Origin: Anthoceros angustus
Lineage: Eukaryota > Streptophyta > Anthocerotopsida > Anthocerotales > Anthocerotaceae
Length of the DNA stretch: 64,000 bases
NCBI GenBank assembly: GCA_010909165.1
Contig: MU008187.1
Span: forward strand, 500,247-564,246
Direction of reading: 5' to 3'
Positions 36,064 to 46,189 of the stretch are shown here, piece after piece (positions within the stretch are counted from its first letter, which is position 1; each line of letters opens with the position of its first letter). The notes below the pieces were generated by a model. That model saw only the letters and a program-made list of their open reading frames with translations, made no database searches and was not told where the DNA came from. The translations under genes were made by a program, and so were the position numbers.

Positions 36064-38195
36064 ATGGCGGAGGAAGAGGAGAAGAATCCGCGCCCTTTGG
36101 ACGAAGATGATATTGCCTTGCTGAAAACGCACGTAAGCAACTGTCTGCGCGCTCCTGCGCATCGATGTCGGTTTGAACGATGTAGGGAGCGCTCACATGC
36201 TACTTCAATTTGGTCGCAGATCCTGGGACCGTATGCCTACTTGATTAAAAAAACGGAGAAGGACATCAAGGAGAAAGCCAAGAGGGTCAATGATTTGTGT
36301 GGTGCGGGCCTCTTCTCCAGCTGAAATTCGTCGAAGTCTTTGACTGACAAGCTGAATTGCTGTAGCTCCGAATTCTGAAATGCTTCTCTCCTCCCAGGTA
36401 TTAAGGAGTCAGATACAGGCTTGGCTGCTCCGAGCCAGTGGGATCTGGTTTCCGATAAGCAGATGATGCAGGAAGAACAGCCTTTACAGGTTGCTAGGTG
36501 CACGAAGATCATCAATCCAGGAGCTGATGACTCCAAGTATGTCATCAACGTTAAGCAAATCGCTAAAGTGAGCAGTTAGCTGAAACTCTTAAAGTTGTGG
36601 TTGAATTTTTGTTTTTATTTTATTTTTTGTGTTATGCATTGCAGTGGTCCTGTGTAGTTTTGATGTCAATCGGGCTTGCAGTTCGTGGTTGGACTGGGAG
36701 ATCGGGTATCCCCAACTGATATAGAGGAGGGTATGCGTGTGGGGTATGTGCACCAACCCATGTGCTGTGAACTGGATTTTAGTGGATTTCGTAAAGCAGG
36801 ATCTAGTCTGTGGCGGGATATCATTTGTTGACTCTGTTTGTACATGTGCAGTGTTGACAGGAATAAGTACCAAATACAAATTCCCTTACCCCCGAAGATA
36901 GATCCCAGTGTCACGATGATGACTGTGGAGGAAAAGCCAGACGTGACATACAATGACATTGGTGGCTGCACAGAGCAGATAAATAAAATGAGGGAGGTGA
37001 GGACTTGACGTTTGCTAACTACTTACAGCCTCTGCTTGAACTTTTGGACTTTTTGACATCTTTATTTCCTTGCCACTGGCAGGTAGTTGAGCTCCCCATG
37101 TTGCATCCTGAGAAGTTTGTCAAGCTGGGGATTGACCCACCCAAAGGTGTCTTGTGTTATGGGCCTCCAGGCACTGGAAAGACGTTGCTGGCACGAGCAG
37201 TCGCAAATCGTACCGATGCTTGCTTCATCCGTGTTATTGGTAGTGAGCTTGTACAGAAGTACGTTGGAGAAGGTGCCCGAATGGTCAGAGAATTGTTCCA
37301 GGTCCAACCACTATCTGTGCCTGTGTCTCCTATTTGAGTGTATACCCACTGATGACGCCTACACATGTGTGGTGAGAGCGGATTGAGAGTTGCCAGCCTT
37401 TCTATTCAAAATGGTGAAGTCTCTGATGTCCTTGTGGCGTACGGCAGATGGCAAGGTCGAAGAAAGCTTGCATTGTTTTCTTTGACGAGGTAGATGCTAT
37501 TGGAGGAGCACGGTTTGATGACGGGTTGGGTGGGGACAATGAAGTACAACGCACTATGCTTGAAATTGTGAACCAGCTTGACGGATTTGACGCAAGAGGG
37601 AACATCAAGGTTCTGATGGCAACTAATCGGTGAGATGCAACAAACCGTGTTAAACCAATCAGTGGTTTTGTTGTTAGCTCGCCCAATATTTGTATCATCC
37701 CGGTCTTTGTGGGTCATGTACTGTTATGAGTCATCTGAGATTTGCGCTCCTTCCAGACCGGACACACTGGACCCAGCATTGCTGCGGCCTGGACGGCTGG
37801 ACAGGAAGGTGGAATTTGGTTTACCGGATCTTGAGAGCAGAACACAGATTTTCAAGATCCACACACGGACAATGAATTGTGAGCGGGACATCCGATTTGA
37901 ACTTCTTGCCCGACTCTGCCCCAATTCCACAGGTATGGTAATCCTGGCATCGAGGCTATCAATGCTCATCAGTGGCTGTTTTACTTGTCGTCCAGTTAGA
38001 TGCCCTGCGTTCTCACTCAGTGCCCAACGTTGTGCAGGTGCGGATATCCGGAGTGTGTGCACCGAAGCTGGAATGTACGCCATCCGAGCACGGAGGAAAA
38101 CTGCAACAGAAAAAGACTTCCTGGAGGCAGTGAACAAAGTTATTAAGGGGTATCAAAAATTCAGTGCCACACCGAAGTACATGGTGTACAACTAA
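36064..38195 (+). CDS. RPT1: 26S proteasome regulatory AAA-ATPase subunit RPT1 (copy 2)
   Basis: Second complete RPT1 gene, in opposite orientation to the one at 1730-3827. It starts [20 protein letters not shown] and ends ATPKYMVYN (TAA 38193-38195). Exon order and intron positions match copy 1. The exons include [52 protein letters not shown], Walker A GPPGTGKT, Walker B FFDEVD and the arginine-finger region LRPGRLDRK. The encoded protein is nearly identical to copy 1 except for a shorter acidic N-terminus. Introns differ more than exons but are still alignable. This indicates a duplication that is not extremely recent. MSH5 ends just upstream and MTHFR follows on the same strand. Confidence 0.95.
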
Positions 38196-38973
38196 TTAGT
38201 TGGGAATAGGAAAGCACGACCATTTATTCGGCCTCCTCTCGAAAATCTTGGCTGCTCTCTTGCTTGTGGGGCGCCCTGTGATAATTGTAGTCCATGCAGA
38301 CTTGTCGTCGGCATCCCCTCAAACACCAACCGTGCTTACACTCTTGGGAAACACGTCTTGCCACACTCGAGAAACACGTACATGACGCTGTCTGCAAGAT
38401 GGGAGATCTTCATCCTTCGCTGAATGCCCTCCACACTTCACCAGCTTTCACAGGCGGATACCATTGGTCGAAGAACACCATCCAAGGTCCTTGGTCATCA
38501 TCAAAAACTGTTTTGCTTTCTGGTAGCCAACAATGGTACCTTCAGGCTCCCCTCTTTCGGCATCCATGCGCTCAGCCCCAGAAATGGCTGGAATTGTGCT
38601 GCCATAGATCCTCTTCTTGCATGCCTTACCTTGAGACCACAATGTGGTGAAGAAAGAAGTGCAGCAAGTTTCGCCGACGAGCGCGCGAGACGAGTCGGTT
38701 TAGGCCCCGCCTCTTGTCCCCGTCACGGGACTCTGATTGACAGTTGGTTGGTCACCTCCTCCGGCCCTCCGGCCCTCCGGCGTGTTCAGTCAGCACCGCG
38801 GGTTCGAACTCCACCTCGGTGCCGGGTTTACGTTTCCGGACCGCGTCCGCCATCCTAGAACTAGACTCGGTCGCGCCCACCCAATCATTCTCGCTTCTCC
38901 GCTTGCTGCATTGCGTTCCTTCCCAGTCCGTTCAGCTGAGGGAGTGAGGCCCAGGTTCCCGCCGTCTCGCATC
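38196..38973. other. Region between RPT1 copy 2 and MTHFR
   Basis: Contains the RPT1 3' UTR and the MTHFR upstream region. The segment 38690-38830 (AGGCCCCGCCTCTTGTCCCC and the CCGCGGGTTCGAAC motif) is shared with 18560-18715, upstream of the F-box gene. An in-frame open stretch on the plus strand precedes the MTHFR start, but conservation begins at [10 protein letters not shown]. Confidence 0.5.
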
Positions 38974-41894
38974 ATGAAGGTGGTGGAGAAGCTGGAGGCG
39001 GGCGTGGCCAAGGGCCAGGTTGTCTTCTCCTTCGAGTTCTTCCCTCCCAAGACCGAGGATGGAGTGGACAACCTGTTTGAGAGGATGGAACGGATGGTTG
39101 TTCACCAGCCCGCCTTCTGCGACATTACGTGGGGCGCCGGCGGATCTACCTCGGATCTCACTCTTGACATCGCCAACAAGATGCAGAATATGGTGCGTTT
39201 TCTTCGTCCTTTCCGCTCTTCTAGGGGACCACCAGTAGCTGCCTTCCGGTGCAGGATGATGGTCAGGCCGTACGAGAAAGGGGAGTTTGATTGAGTGTCC
39301 GGGATCTGCAGATCTGCGTGGAAACCATGATGCACCTCACCTGCACCAACATGCCCGTTCACAAGATCGATGAGGCTCTGGAGGCGGTAAAGAAGAACGG
39401 CATCCAAAATATCTTGGCTCTGCGTGGAGACCCCCCCCACGGCCAGAAGGACTTCGTCACAGTGGAAGGCGGTTTTTCTTGTGCTCTGGATCTGGTATGC
39501 TGTGGTCTGGATCGGTTGTTAACTGCTGCGTTGTTACGAGACGCGGTTGGCAAAGCTTGAATCTGTGGGGGATGGTGTTGTTTTTCAATAGGTGAAACAT
39601 ATCCGAAGCAAGTATGGGGACTATTTTGGCATCACTGTTGCTGGATATCCTGGTACGCGCTGTCGCATCGCTCCTTCCTAGTATGAGCACTGTGATCCGG
39701 GACAGCGCTGCTCATGGCCTTCTCTTGCTTTTTGTAGAAGCGCACCCTGATGCCATTTTACATGAGTCTGGGGCAACCGAGGAGGCCTACAGGAAGGATC
39801 TCGCCTACTTGAAACAGAAGGTTAACACTGCTGCACCAGCCCTTGGAAACCTTTCCCCGCTCAGGATCACCTCGCTAGGTGTAGTCAACAAGGGTACCGA
39901 TGGGGACATCTGTGCAGGTTGATGCAGGAGCTCAAGTGATCGTCACTCAGCTTTTTTACGATACAGATGTCTTTCTCAAGTTTGTCAATGATTGTCGGGA
40001 GATTGGTATCAAGGTGCCAATTGTCCCTGGCATTATGCCTATAAACAACTACAAGGGCTTCCAGCGCATGACTGGCTTCTGCAAGACCAAGGTGATAAAG
40101 ACACGTGTCCATGCCTGTTGCTTGTCAGCATGCAAGTTTGTGCAGTAAGTAACTGGTGCATCACTTCAGGTGCCTGCAGAAATCAATGCTGCTCTGGAGC
40201 CAATCAAGGATAATGAGGAAGCAGTACGAGCATATGGAATCCACCTTGGCACAGAGATGAGTAAGAAGATATTGGCTCACGGGATCAACTATTTGCACTT
40301 GTACTCTTTGAATATGGAGAAGTCTGTACTGGCCATACTTCAGGTACCATGCTGCGCACACCCTACCCTCGAGTTTGGATGATCAGTTCTCCATAAAATG
40401 GCAGCTGATGAATCGCACGCTGTGTAGAACCTTGGCTTGATTGACTTCAGTCAAGTTAAAAGGTCTTTGCCGTGGCGTCCAGCAACCAATATCAAGCGAC
40501 TCGGTGAAGATGTTCGTCCTATTTTCTGGTGCATATCCTTCTTCTCTTTCTCCAGTTCCTTGTCTGGCTCCATGTTTCGATTTGCACCTGGTACCGTGTC
40601 ATCAGTCATCCTCGTCTCTTGGTGCATGGGTGACTGACATTCATTTGTACTCAGGGCAAACCGTCCCAGGAGCTATCTGTCTAGGACAACAGGTTGGGAA
40701 GAGTTTCCTCGGGGGCGCTGGGGTGATTCTCGAAGTCCGGCATATGGCACTTTGAGTGACTATCAGGTAGGTAACCGGTTGCCTTTGTGTTACTAATACT
40801 AAGTGCTGCCAAGGATTCTTTGTGGAATCAGTCTAAAATATCAACAAGCTATCTGAAGCGATCCGCTTGTGTGAAGCTATCATAAAGGTAGTTGCTCTAC
40901 TTTGGCATGCAGTTTCTGAGGAGACGTTCTCGGAACAAGAAGATTCTCGAGGAATGGGTGGTACCACTCAAGGCAGTGGAAGATGTTTACGAGGTCAGCA
41001 GTTCTTAGAGCAACTTTCTTTGCAAGTGTTTGAGAACCTTTTCAGGGTCCCTTCCTCATCTTTGTTGCTGTACTGCAGAGATTTGCAAGTTACTGTGCTG
41101 GGAAGCTGAAAAGCATACCTTGGTCTGAGCTCGAAGGACTCCAACCAGAAACTCTCCAAATCAATGAAAAGCTGGTGAAGATCAACTCTGAGGGCTTCCT
41201 CACAATCAACAGCCAGCCTGCAGTGAACGGAGAAAAGTCAGCTTCCCCTACAGTTGGTATGTACGAGTGGTGAACCGTTCCAGTTTTCTGTTTTTGAGTT
41301 CCAAGTCTGACTATTGGTCGGGGTTCGTGGTTTGTCATCCTCTCTGACTTCTTGACCATTGTCTTTGAAAAGGTTGGGGAGGGCCTGGTGGATATGTGTA
41401 TCAGAAGGCTTATGTGGAGTTCTTCTGCTCACCTGAGAAATTGGACGTCCTTGTTGAGAAAGCAAAAAGTCTCTCAAGTTTGACGTACATTGCTGTGAAC
41501 TCCAAGGGTGATCTGCGTTCGAACGTCAGGCCAGGAGACGTGAATGCAGTAACATGGGGAGTGTTTCCTGCAAAGGAGGTTATCCAGCCAACAGTTGTTG
41601 ATCCTGCCAGCTTTCTCGTGTGGAAGGATGAAGCATTTGAAATCTGGGACAAGGAGTGGGCCTCACTGTACCCAGAGGAGGATGCTGCTCGTGGAGTGCT
41701 GTCTGAGGTACGTGTTAGCGGATAAGCGTAATTCATGGGTTTCTTGTAGTTTGTCTTGGCGGTCATCAAAGCTTCCGCACTGGCATGATGCCCTGTTGGT
41801 GCCATTGCAGATCCAGAACTCCTACTTTCTCGTGAGCCTAGTGGAGAACGACTATATTCACGGCGACCTGTTTGAAATTCTCAGCAGCGTGTGA
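38974..41894 (+). CDS. MTHFR: Methylenetetrahydrofolate reductase
   Basis: Reduces 5,10-methylene-THF to 5-methyl-THF for methionine synthesis. Complete multi-exon gene. It starts [20 protein letters not shown], then [118 protein letters not shown] and [20 protein letters not shown] (catalytic domain). The C-terminal domain follows, with [70 protein letters not shown] and [20 protein letters not shown]. It ends DLFEILSSV at TGA 41892-41894. Residue blocks match plant MTHFR throughout and no break was found. Broken copies of parts of this gene lie at 18190-18715 (-) and 44797-45078 (+). Confidence 0.95.
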
Positions 41895-43064
41895 TTGCGG
41901 TACCCTACACCAGTCGAGTTGGGCCTCATTCATTGACCTGCTCTTTATTGGAGAGTAGCTTAGGAGACGGCAGCAGAAGATTGAGCTCAGCAGATGAGTG
42001 AGCAACGCCTATCACAGCCTTGATAGGCTTTCTTGTAGGTCAGGTCCCTATTGTCCATGGGGGGCGGCGGAAGCCAGAAATTCTGGTCGAAAGTATCGGA
42101 TATGAATGGTCGTATATCTTGTGAATTGTCCATGTCCCAACTTCTCATCGCACAGAGCTTAGTTTAGTTCGCTAGGACAGTTCTGGTGACTATTCTTTGC
42201 AGCAGGCACTTACAAAAACCCGCTTGCTGAACACTTGAGTGTACATACATACTGGATATAGCGCCTCTCACTGACAAGCAGCGAATTGAAGACTGGAGCA
42301 CCACGAGAAGATGATACATAGGCGATATCGACTATTCCACTTATCCTCAACCCCCTTGAGCTTATGGGAGTGTGTGCACTCATCCTCTACTTCTTCGAGT
42401 TTATGGCCGCACTCATCAAGCTTGTCTATCTTCATGTTGGATTATCCTACAGGGGTTCGCTGGCGAAGTTGTGGAACACCGTGGACTTGGGCTAAAAATT
42501 TGCCAGACTTTGGGAAAAAGGTATTCGACAGCCATCCACACAAATGTGTCCTGCTCGCCGGCAGTGCCGATCAGCGAGATATTGTACGGAAATGGCAGTT
42601 GCAGCATATGTACAGGTGTACACATGTACACTCCCTATGAAAATGTACTTATTACACATATACTGGAGACACCCCGCTTGTGACTGGCGCAGAGCGGAAA
42701 TGATTTTCATGGGTGAGGTCTTTCCCTGAAGGCCCTTTGAATCACCGGCATGAATACGGAGCGAGAGCCTCCATTTTCAAAAAATTAGAACCTCTCAAAT
42801 TTATGAAAGGTTGTGTTGCTGAATGTTAGTCTACATACATAGTGTATACAAATGCGTGGGTTGGGACAAGTTCACGAAGCATTGCTTTCTGCTTCGTCTG
42901 GATGCCAATAATGGCACGGATAAAGGCAGACTGGGACCCACTGTCAGCACTAGCCCGAAGAAATTGTAAAGGGAATGTCTACTGCACGAATAACGGACAG
43001 TGTCGAAGTGAGAAAACTGCCTCGAAATTGGGCCTCGGCCCTGGCCCCCGACTCCGTCTACAGG
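41895..43064. other. Intergenic region between MTHFR and the WAT1-like gene
   Basis: Convergent 3' regions of MTHFR (+) and the transporter (-), about 1.2 kb. TGTACATACATA-like repeats occur near 42240 and 42610. I see no gene, RNA or mobile element. Confidence 0.5.
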
Positions 43065-44192
43065 TCAGGGGTTGTCACCTTGGGGTTGTTGCAACAAGGG
43101 CTGCTTGATGCTGCTGTGGGCATGGTCATCAAGTCTAGCTAACCTCTCATTCTCCACCTGCCCCCAGGTAACAGAGTAGAGGCCAAGGATGATGAGAATC
43201 CCGCCCAAACAAGTCCCCAAGTACAAGGTGTCCCCCAGAAACACCAGTGCAAGAAATGCAGTCACCACGGCCTGGAGGGGCTCGTAGACGGCAACCAGGA
43301 ACGGCCCTCCCTTCTGCACACACCAGGCCTGGATGGCGAAATTGAGGGCGGAGGCCACCAGCCCGGCGTACAGCACCCCGATCACCTCAGTCCCCCAGGT
43401 GGGAACCCACGCAGCCGGGTCTCGCACCAGGATGAGGGCCAGCACAGCCGACTGCGCGGTCCCGAACAGGCACAGGAAAGCGGACAAGGAGATGGGCGCC
43501 GGGAAGTCCCGCACCACAGGCGCCTGCAGGTTCAGGTACCCCGCCCAGCAAAGGCAGTTCCCCACCAGGCACAGGATGCCCACGTACCACAAATCCAACC
43601 CCAGCTGCAGCCCCAGGCGCAGCAGGGGCGGAGCGGGGGCCTGGTGGCTCGTGAGCAGGAGCGTGGGGCCCTTGTAGAGCGTGACGGTCACGGCCCCGGC
43701 CACGCACACCAGCGTGCCCAGGACCTTGGCCAGGCCGTCCTTTTTGCGCCATCGCACCTCCTCCAGCCCCGAGGCCGCCGCCAGCACGAAGGCGAACACG
43801 GGCACAAGGTTCTGCATCAGCGTGGCCACCGTGGCGGACGTGAATTGCAGCCCCGCCAGGTACAGCATCTGGTTGCCGAACACCCCAAGCAGGCCCAGCA
43901 GAAAGAAGTGCGCCAGCAGGCGCGGGGTGAGCGCAGGCCGCCGGCTGCGCTCCAGCAAGTAGCCCGCCGGCGCCAGCAGCAGCAGCGCAATGCCGTTGCG
44001 GTAGAGCGGGAAGATGAAGCGGGAGAGGCCCGAGGTGAGCGCCACCCGCGTCAGGATGGCGTACCCCCCGTATCCCAGCTGCACCACGAACAGGCCCAGG
44101 TGCATTCGCGTGCGCTCAGTAAACCGCACGCTCACGCTCGTCTGCACCGACGCCGCCATGGCCTCTCCTCCTTCTCCCGCTCCCTCCTTCAC
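43065..44192 (-). CDS. WAT1-related (EamA/DMT-type) membrane transporter
   Basis: Single-exon gene for a 375-residue protein with about ten hydrophobic segments and two EamA repeats, as in plant WAT1-related (nodulin MtN21-like) transporters. The family includes a vacuolar auxin exporter and amino-acid or purine exporters; the substrate of this one is unknown. Landmarks are HLGLFVVQLGYGGYAILTRV in the first helix, FPLYRNGIALLLLAPAGYLL, GNQMLYLAGLQFTSATVATL, MQNLVPVFAF, ALNFAIQAWCVQKGGPFLVA, YEPLQAVVTAFLALVFLGD and LGGILIILGLYSVTWG. It ends with a cytosolic tail IKQPLLQQPQGDNP. Translation may start at Met1 or at Met12 (MAASVQTS). A GC-rich single-exon gene among intron-rich neighbours, but WAT1 genes usually have introns, so this could be a retrocopy. 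Confidence 0.9.
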   Translation of the reverse strand: MKEGAGEGGEAMAASVQTSVSVRFTERTRMHLGLFVVQLGYGGYAILTRVALTSGLSRFIFPLYRNGIALLLLAPAGYLLERSRRPALTPRLLAHFFLLGLLGVFGNQMLYLAGLQFTSATVATLMQNLVPVFAFVLAAASGLEEVRWRKKDGLAKVLGTLVCVAGAVTVTLYKGPTLLLTSHQAPAPPLLRLGLQLGLDLWYVGILCLVGNCLCWAGYLNLQAPVVRDFPAPISLSAFLCLFGTAQSAVLALILVRDPAAWVPTWGTEVIGVLYAGLVASALNFAIQAWCVQKGGPFLVAVYEPLQAVVTAFLALVFLGDTLYLGTCLGGILIILGLYSVTWGQVENERLARLDDHAHSSIKQPLLQQPQGDNP

Positions 44193-44382
44193 GCCCGCTT
44201 CCCGCCTGACCTACCTGTCTAACCTCCTACCTGCTCTTCACTCCTCAGAAGATGCAACGCTAGAACTTGCTTGGCAGCTTCTTCGCCGGGTCGTCGTGCC
44301 GAGCCCTCTGAGTGGCTACCAACCACTTAAGTATATGTCCTCCGAAAATCACTACAAAACAATATGTGCAAAGTAATTGCCG

Positions 44383-44449
44383 GCACCAGACCCGGGGGCC
44401 TACTGTTCCGGAGATTCGAACCACACATTGAGGGTCCCGGGTCTGGTGC
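44383..44449. repeat. Perfect 14-bp stem hairpin with a tRNA T-arm-like loop
   Basis: GCACCAGACCCGGG (44383-44396) and CCCGGGTCTGGTGC (44436-44449) are perfect inverted repeats around a 39-base loop. On the minus strand the loop reads GTGGTTCGAATCTCCGGAAC, which includes a tRNA-like GGTTCGAATC (B-box/T-loop). A degenerate version lies at about 45950-46010. Not a complete tRNA. Confidence 0.7.
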
Positions 44450-44796
44450 TTAATGGATGAGGGAGGGTGTACATATGTATGTCTGAACTAGTCAAACAGA
44501 AATAGGGAGAATAAAAGGTAGAGGATTGACAAGAAAGTTATAGGGCCAAGCAAGGATAACCTGTGATCCTGTGATCCTGTAATCCTGTAATCTAGACGAC
44601 CAAAAAGCAAGGAGAAGGTAAGGAGGGAGGTGAGGGTTTTCGTTGGTCAAGAAGGTGGAGGTGGTAGAAAAAAGAGGAGAGACGAAAAAGACCATCAAGT
44701 TCTAAGGGAAAGCCAGCAAATTCAGAGAGAAGGACATGAAGAGGGGTAGAGCGCTTACAGACGATATGAGCACGAAGGAAAAAAGCCTCATGGGCA

Positions 44797-45078
44797 CTGG
44801 GGTGATCCTCGAAGTCTGACATATGGCACTTTGAGTGACTATCAGGTAGGTAACCGGTTGCCTTTGTGTCACTTATACTGAGTGTTGCCAAGGATTCTTT
44901 GTGGAATCAGACTAAAATATCAACAACCTGTCTGAATGTCTGAAGCGATCCACTTGTGTGAAGTTGTTATAAAGCTATTTGCTCTACTTTGGGATGCAGT
45001 TTTTGAGGAGACCCCCTGACAACAAGAAGATTCTCGAGGAATGGGTGGTACCACTCAAGGCAGTGGAAGATGTATGCA
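44797..45078 (+). pseudogene. Second MTHFR relic (two exon fragments plus intron)
   Basis: Nearly the same sequence as 40716-40995 of MTHFR. It includes the exon end GGCACTTTGAGTGACTATCA with its GTAGGTAACCGG splice donor, the whole intron and the next exon start GAACAAGAAGATTCTCGAGG, here with a small indel. It keeps the intron, so it arose by DNA duplication. No open frame continues beyond it. Confidence 0.9.
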
Positions 45079-46189
45079 GCTCTTATTACGTTGCAACTCA
45101 AACAATTGTGTCCTTTAAGGACGGTAGTTGTTGGGACGCACACTTAGCTTGGAATTTTGACTCGTACTCAATCATAGAGTCTATGCGGTGATGTCATATC
45201 AGTGCCAGCATTGGAGCCGGGCGCATCCCTGACCCTACTTGTCTACATTGCATCTCTAAAGCAAGTGTGGGGTATGGTGTTCAAAGGGCAACAATTGCCC
45301 GGACGGACGTCTATTCAGCTCTAAATTTCTATTCCTCCTAAATCACGGCTAAGTAAAGTGATGATCTTATTTGAGTATTCCAGCAGCACGCATCCCCTGA
45401 CCTACTTGTCCTTGCTTGTATCCGCCTGCCAATCATCTTCCCGCAAAGTACAGGTCGTCCAGTTCATGATTTAAGCTCCAAGCCAACTCAACCATAAAAA
45501 ACAAACGAATCAAGCAGCGGTATTGCCACTTCCATCCACCCCAAAACCCCGCGTTCAAACGTTGAAACTTTGGCATCCTAGATGGTTATTAAACGCCCTT
45601 TTTTCCCAGCCTTGAACTTGTCGAGCTTTCCACGAGAGTCGGAATCAATGGGCGCAACGAATCGATATTGGTCGTTTTGGTCTTCGACTGGAGCAAGAAT
45701 ACACATATGTTTTCCCATGTTTTCCCGTTGGAGAATGTGTTCTTTATACATATTTTTGTCCACAGTAACAATGGCCTTGAATTTATTTTCACGAATCGCA
45801 TTTAGAAGCCTGCCGTTTCTAGTTCGGGAGAGAGAGCCGGTGCCTTTGCAGCTTCGTCACCTCGTCGTGCCGAGACCTCTTAGTGGCCACCACTCATCCG
45901 TTCTCCGAAAATCACTACAAGTTACATATGTGCAAAGTAAATGCGTGCATCAGACCCGGGGGCTGCTTTCGATCGCTGTTTCGGAGGGTCGGACCACGCA
46001 CTCCGGGTTACTAGAGTTATCCCCGTTAGCCAGGATTTCATGTCCTGAGAGACGGCGCGCAAAGCGTGTAAGAGTGCAGCCGGCCCTTCGTCGCATGAGG
46101 CAAGGAATCTGGGATGGGGAAGAAAGAAAACTTCGACCGTGTGAGCGTTTCCAGTCAGCGTTTGCCGAAAATCTGCTTTCAGATGCCCT

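Larger units (their letters stand above)
44193..46189. other. Repeat-bearing region between the WAT1-like gene and the PPR gene
   Basis: No intact gene. It holds a tRNA-like hairpin (44383-44449), an MTHFR relic (44797-45078), and two copies of a segment of about 120 bases (44271-44396 and 45848-45970). Both copies carry CGTCGTGCCGAG, CTCCGAAAATCACTACAA and GTGCAAAGTAA followed by CAGACCCGGGGGC. The short phrase CCCTGACC-TACTTGTC occurs at 45228 and 45396. Confidence 0.55.

Noticed and set aside
43644-44222. 192-codon plus-strand frame over the WAT1-like gene
   Set aside because: It is a shadow of the transporter; the translation is low-complexity Arg/Gln/His.
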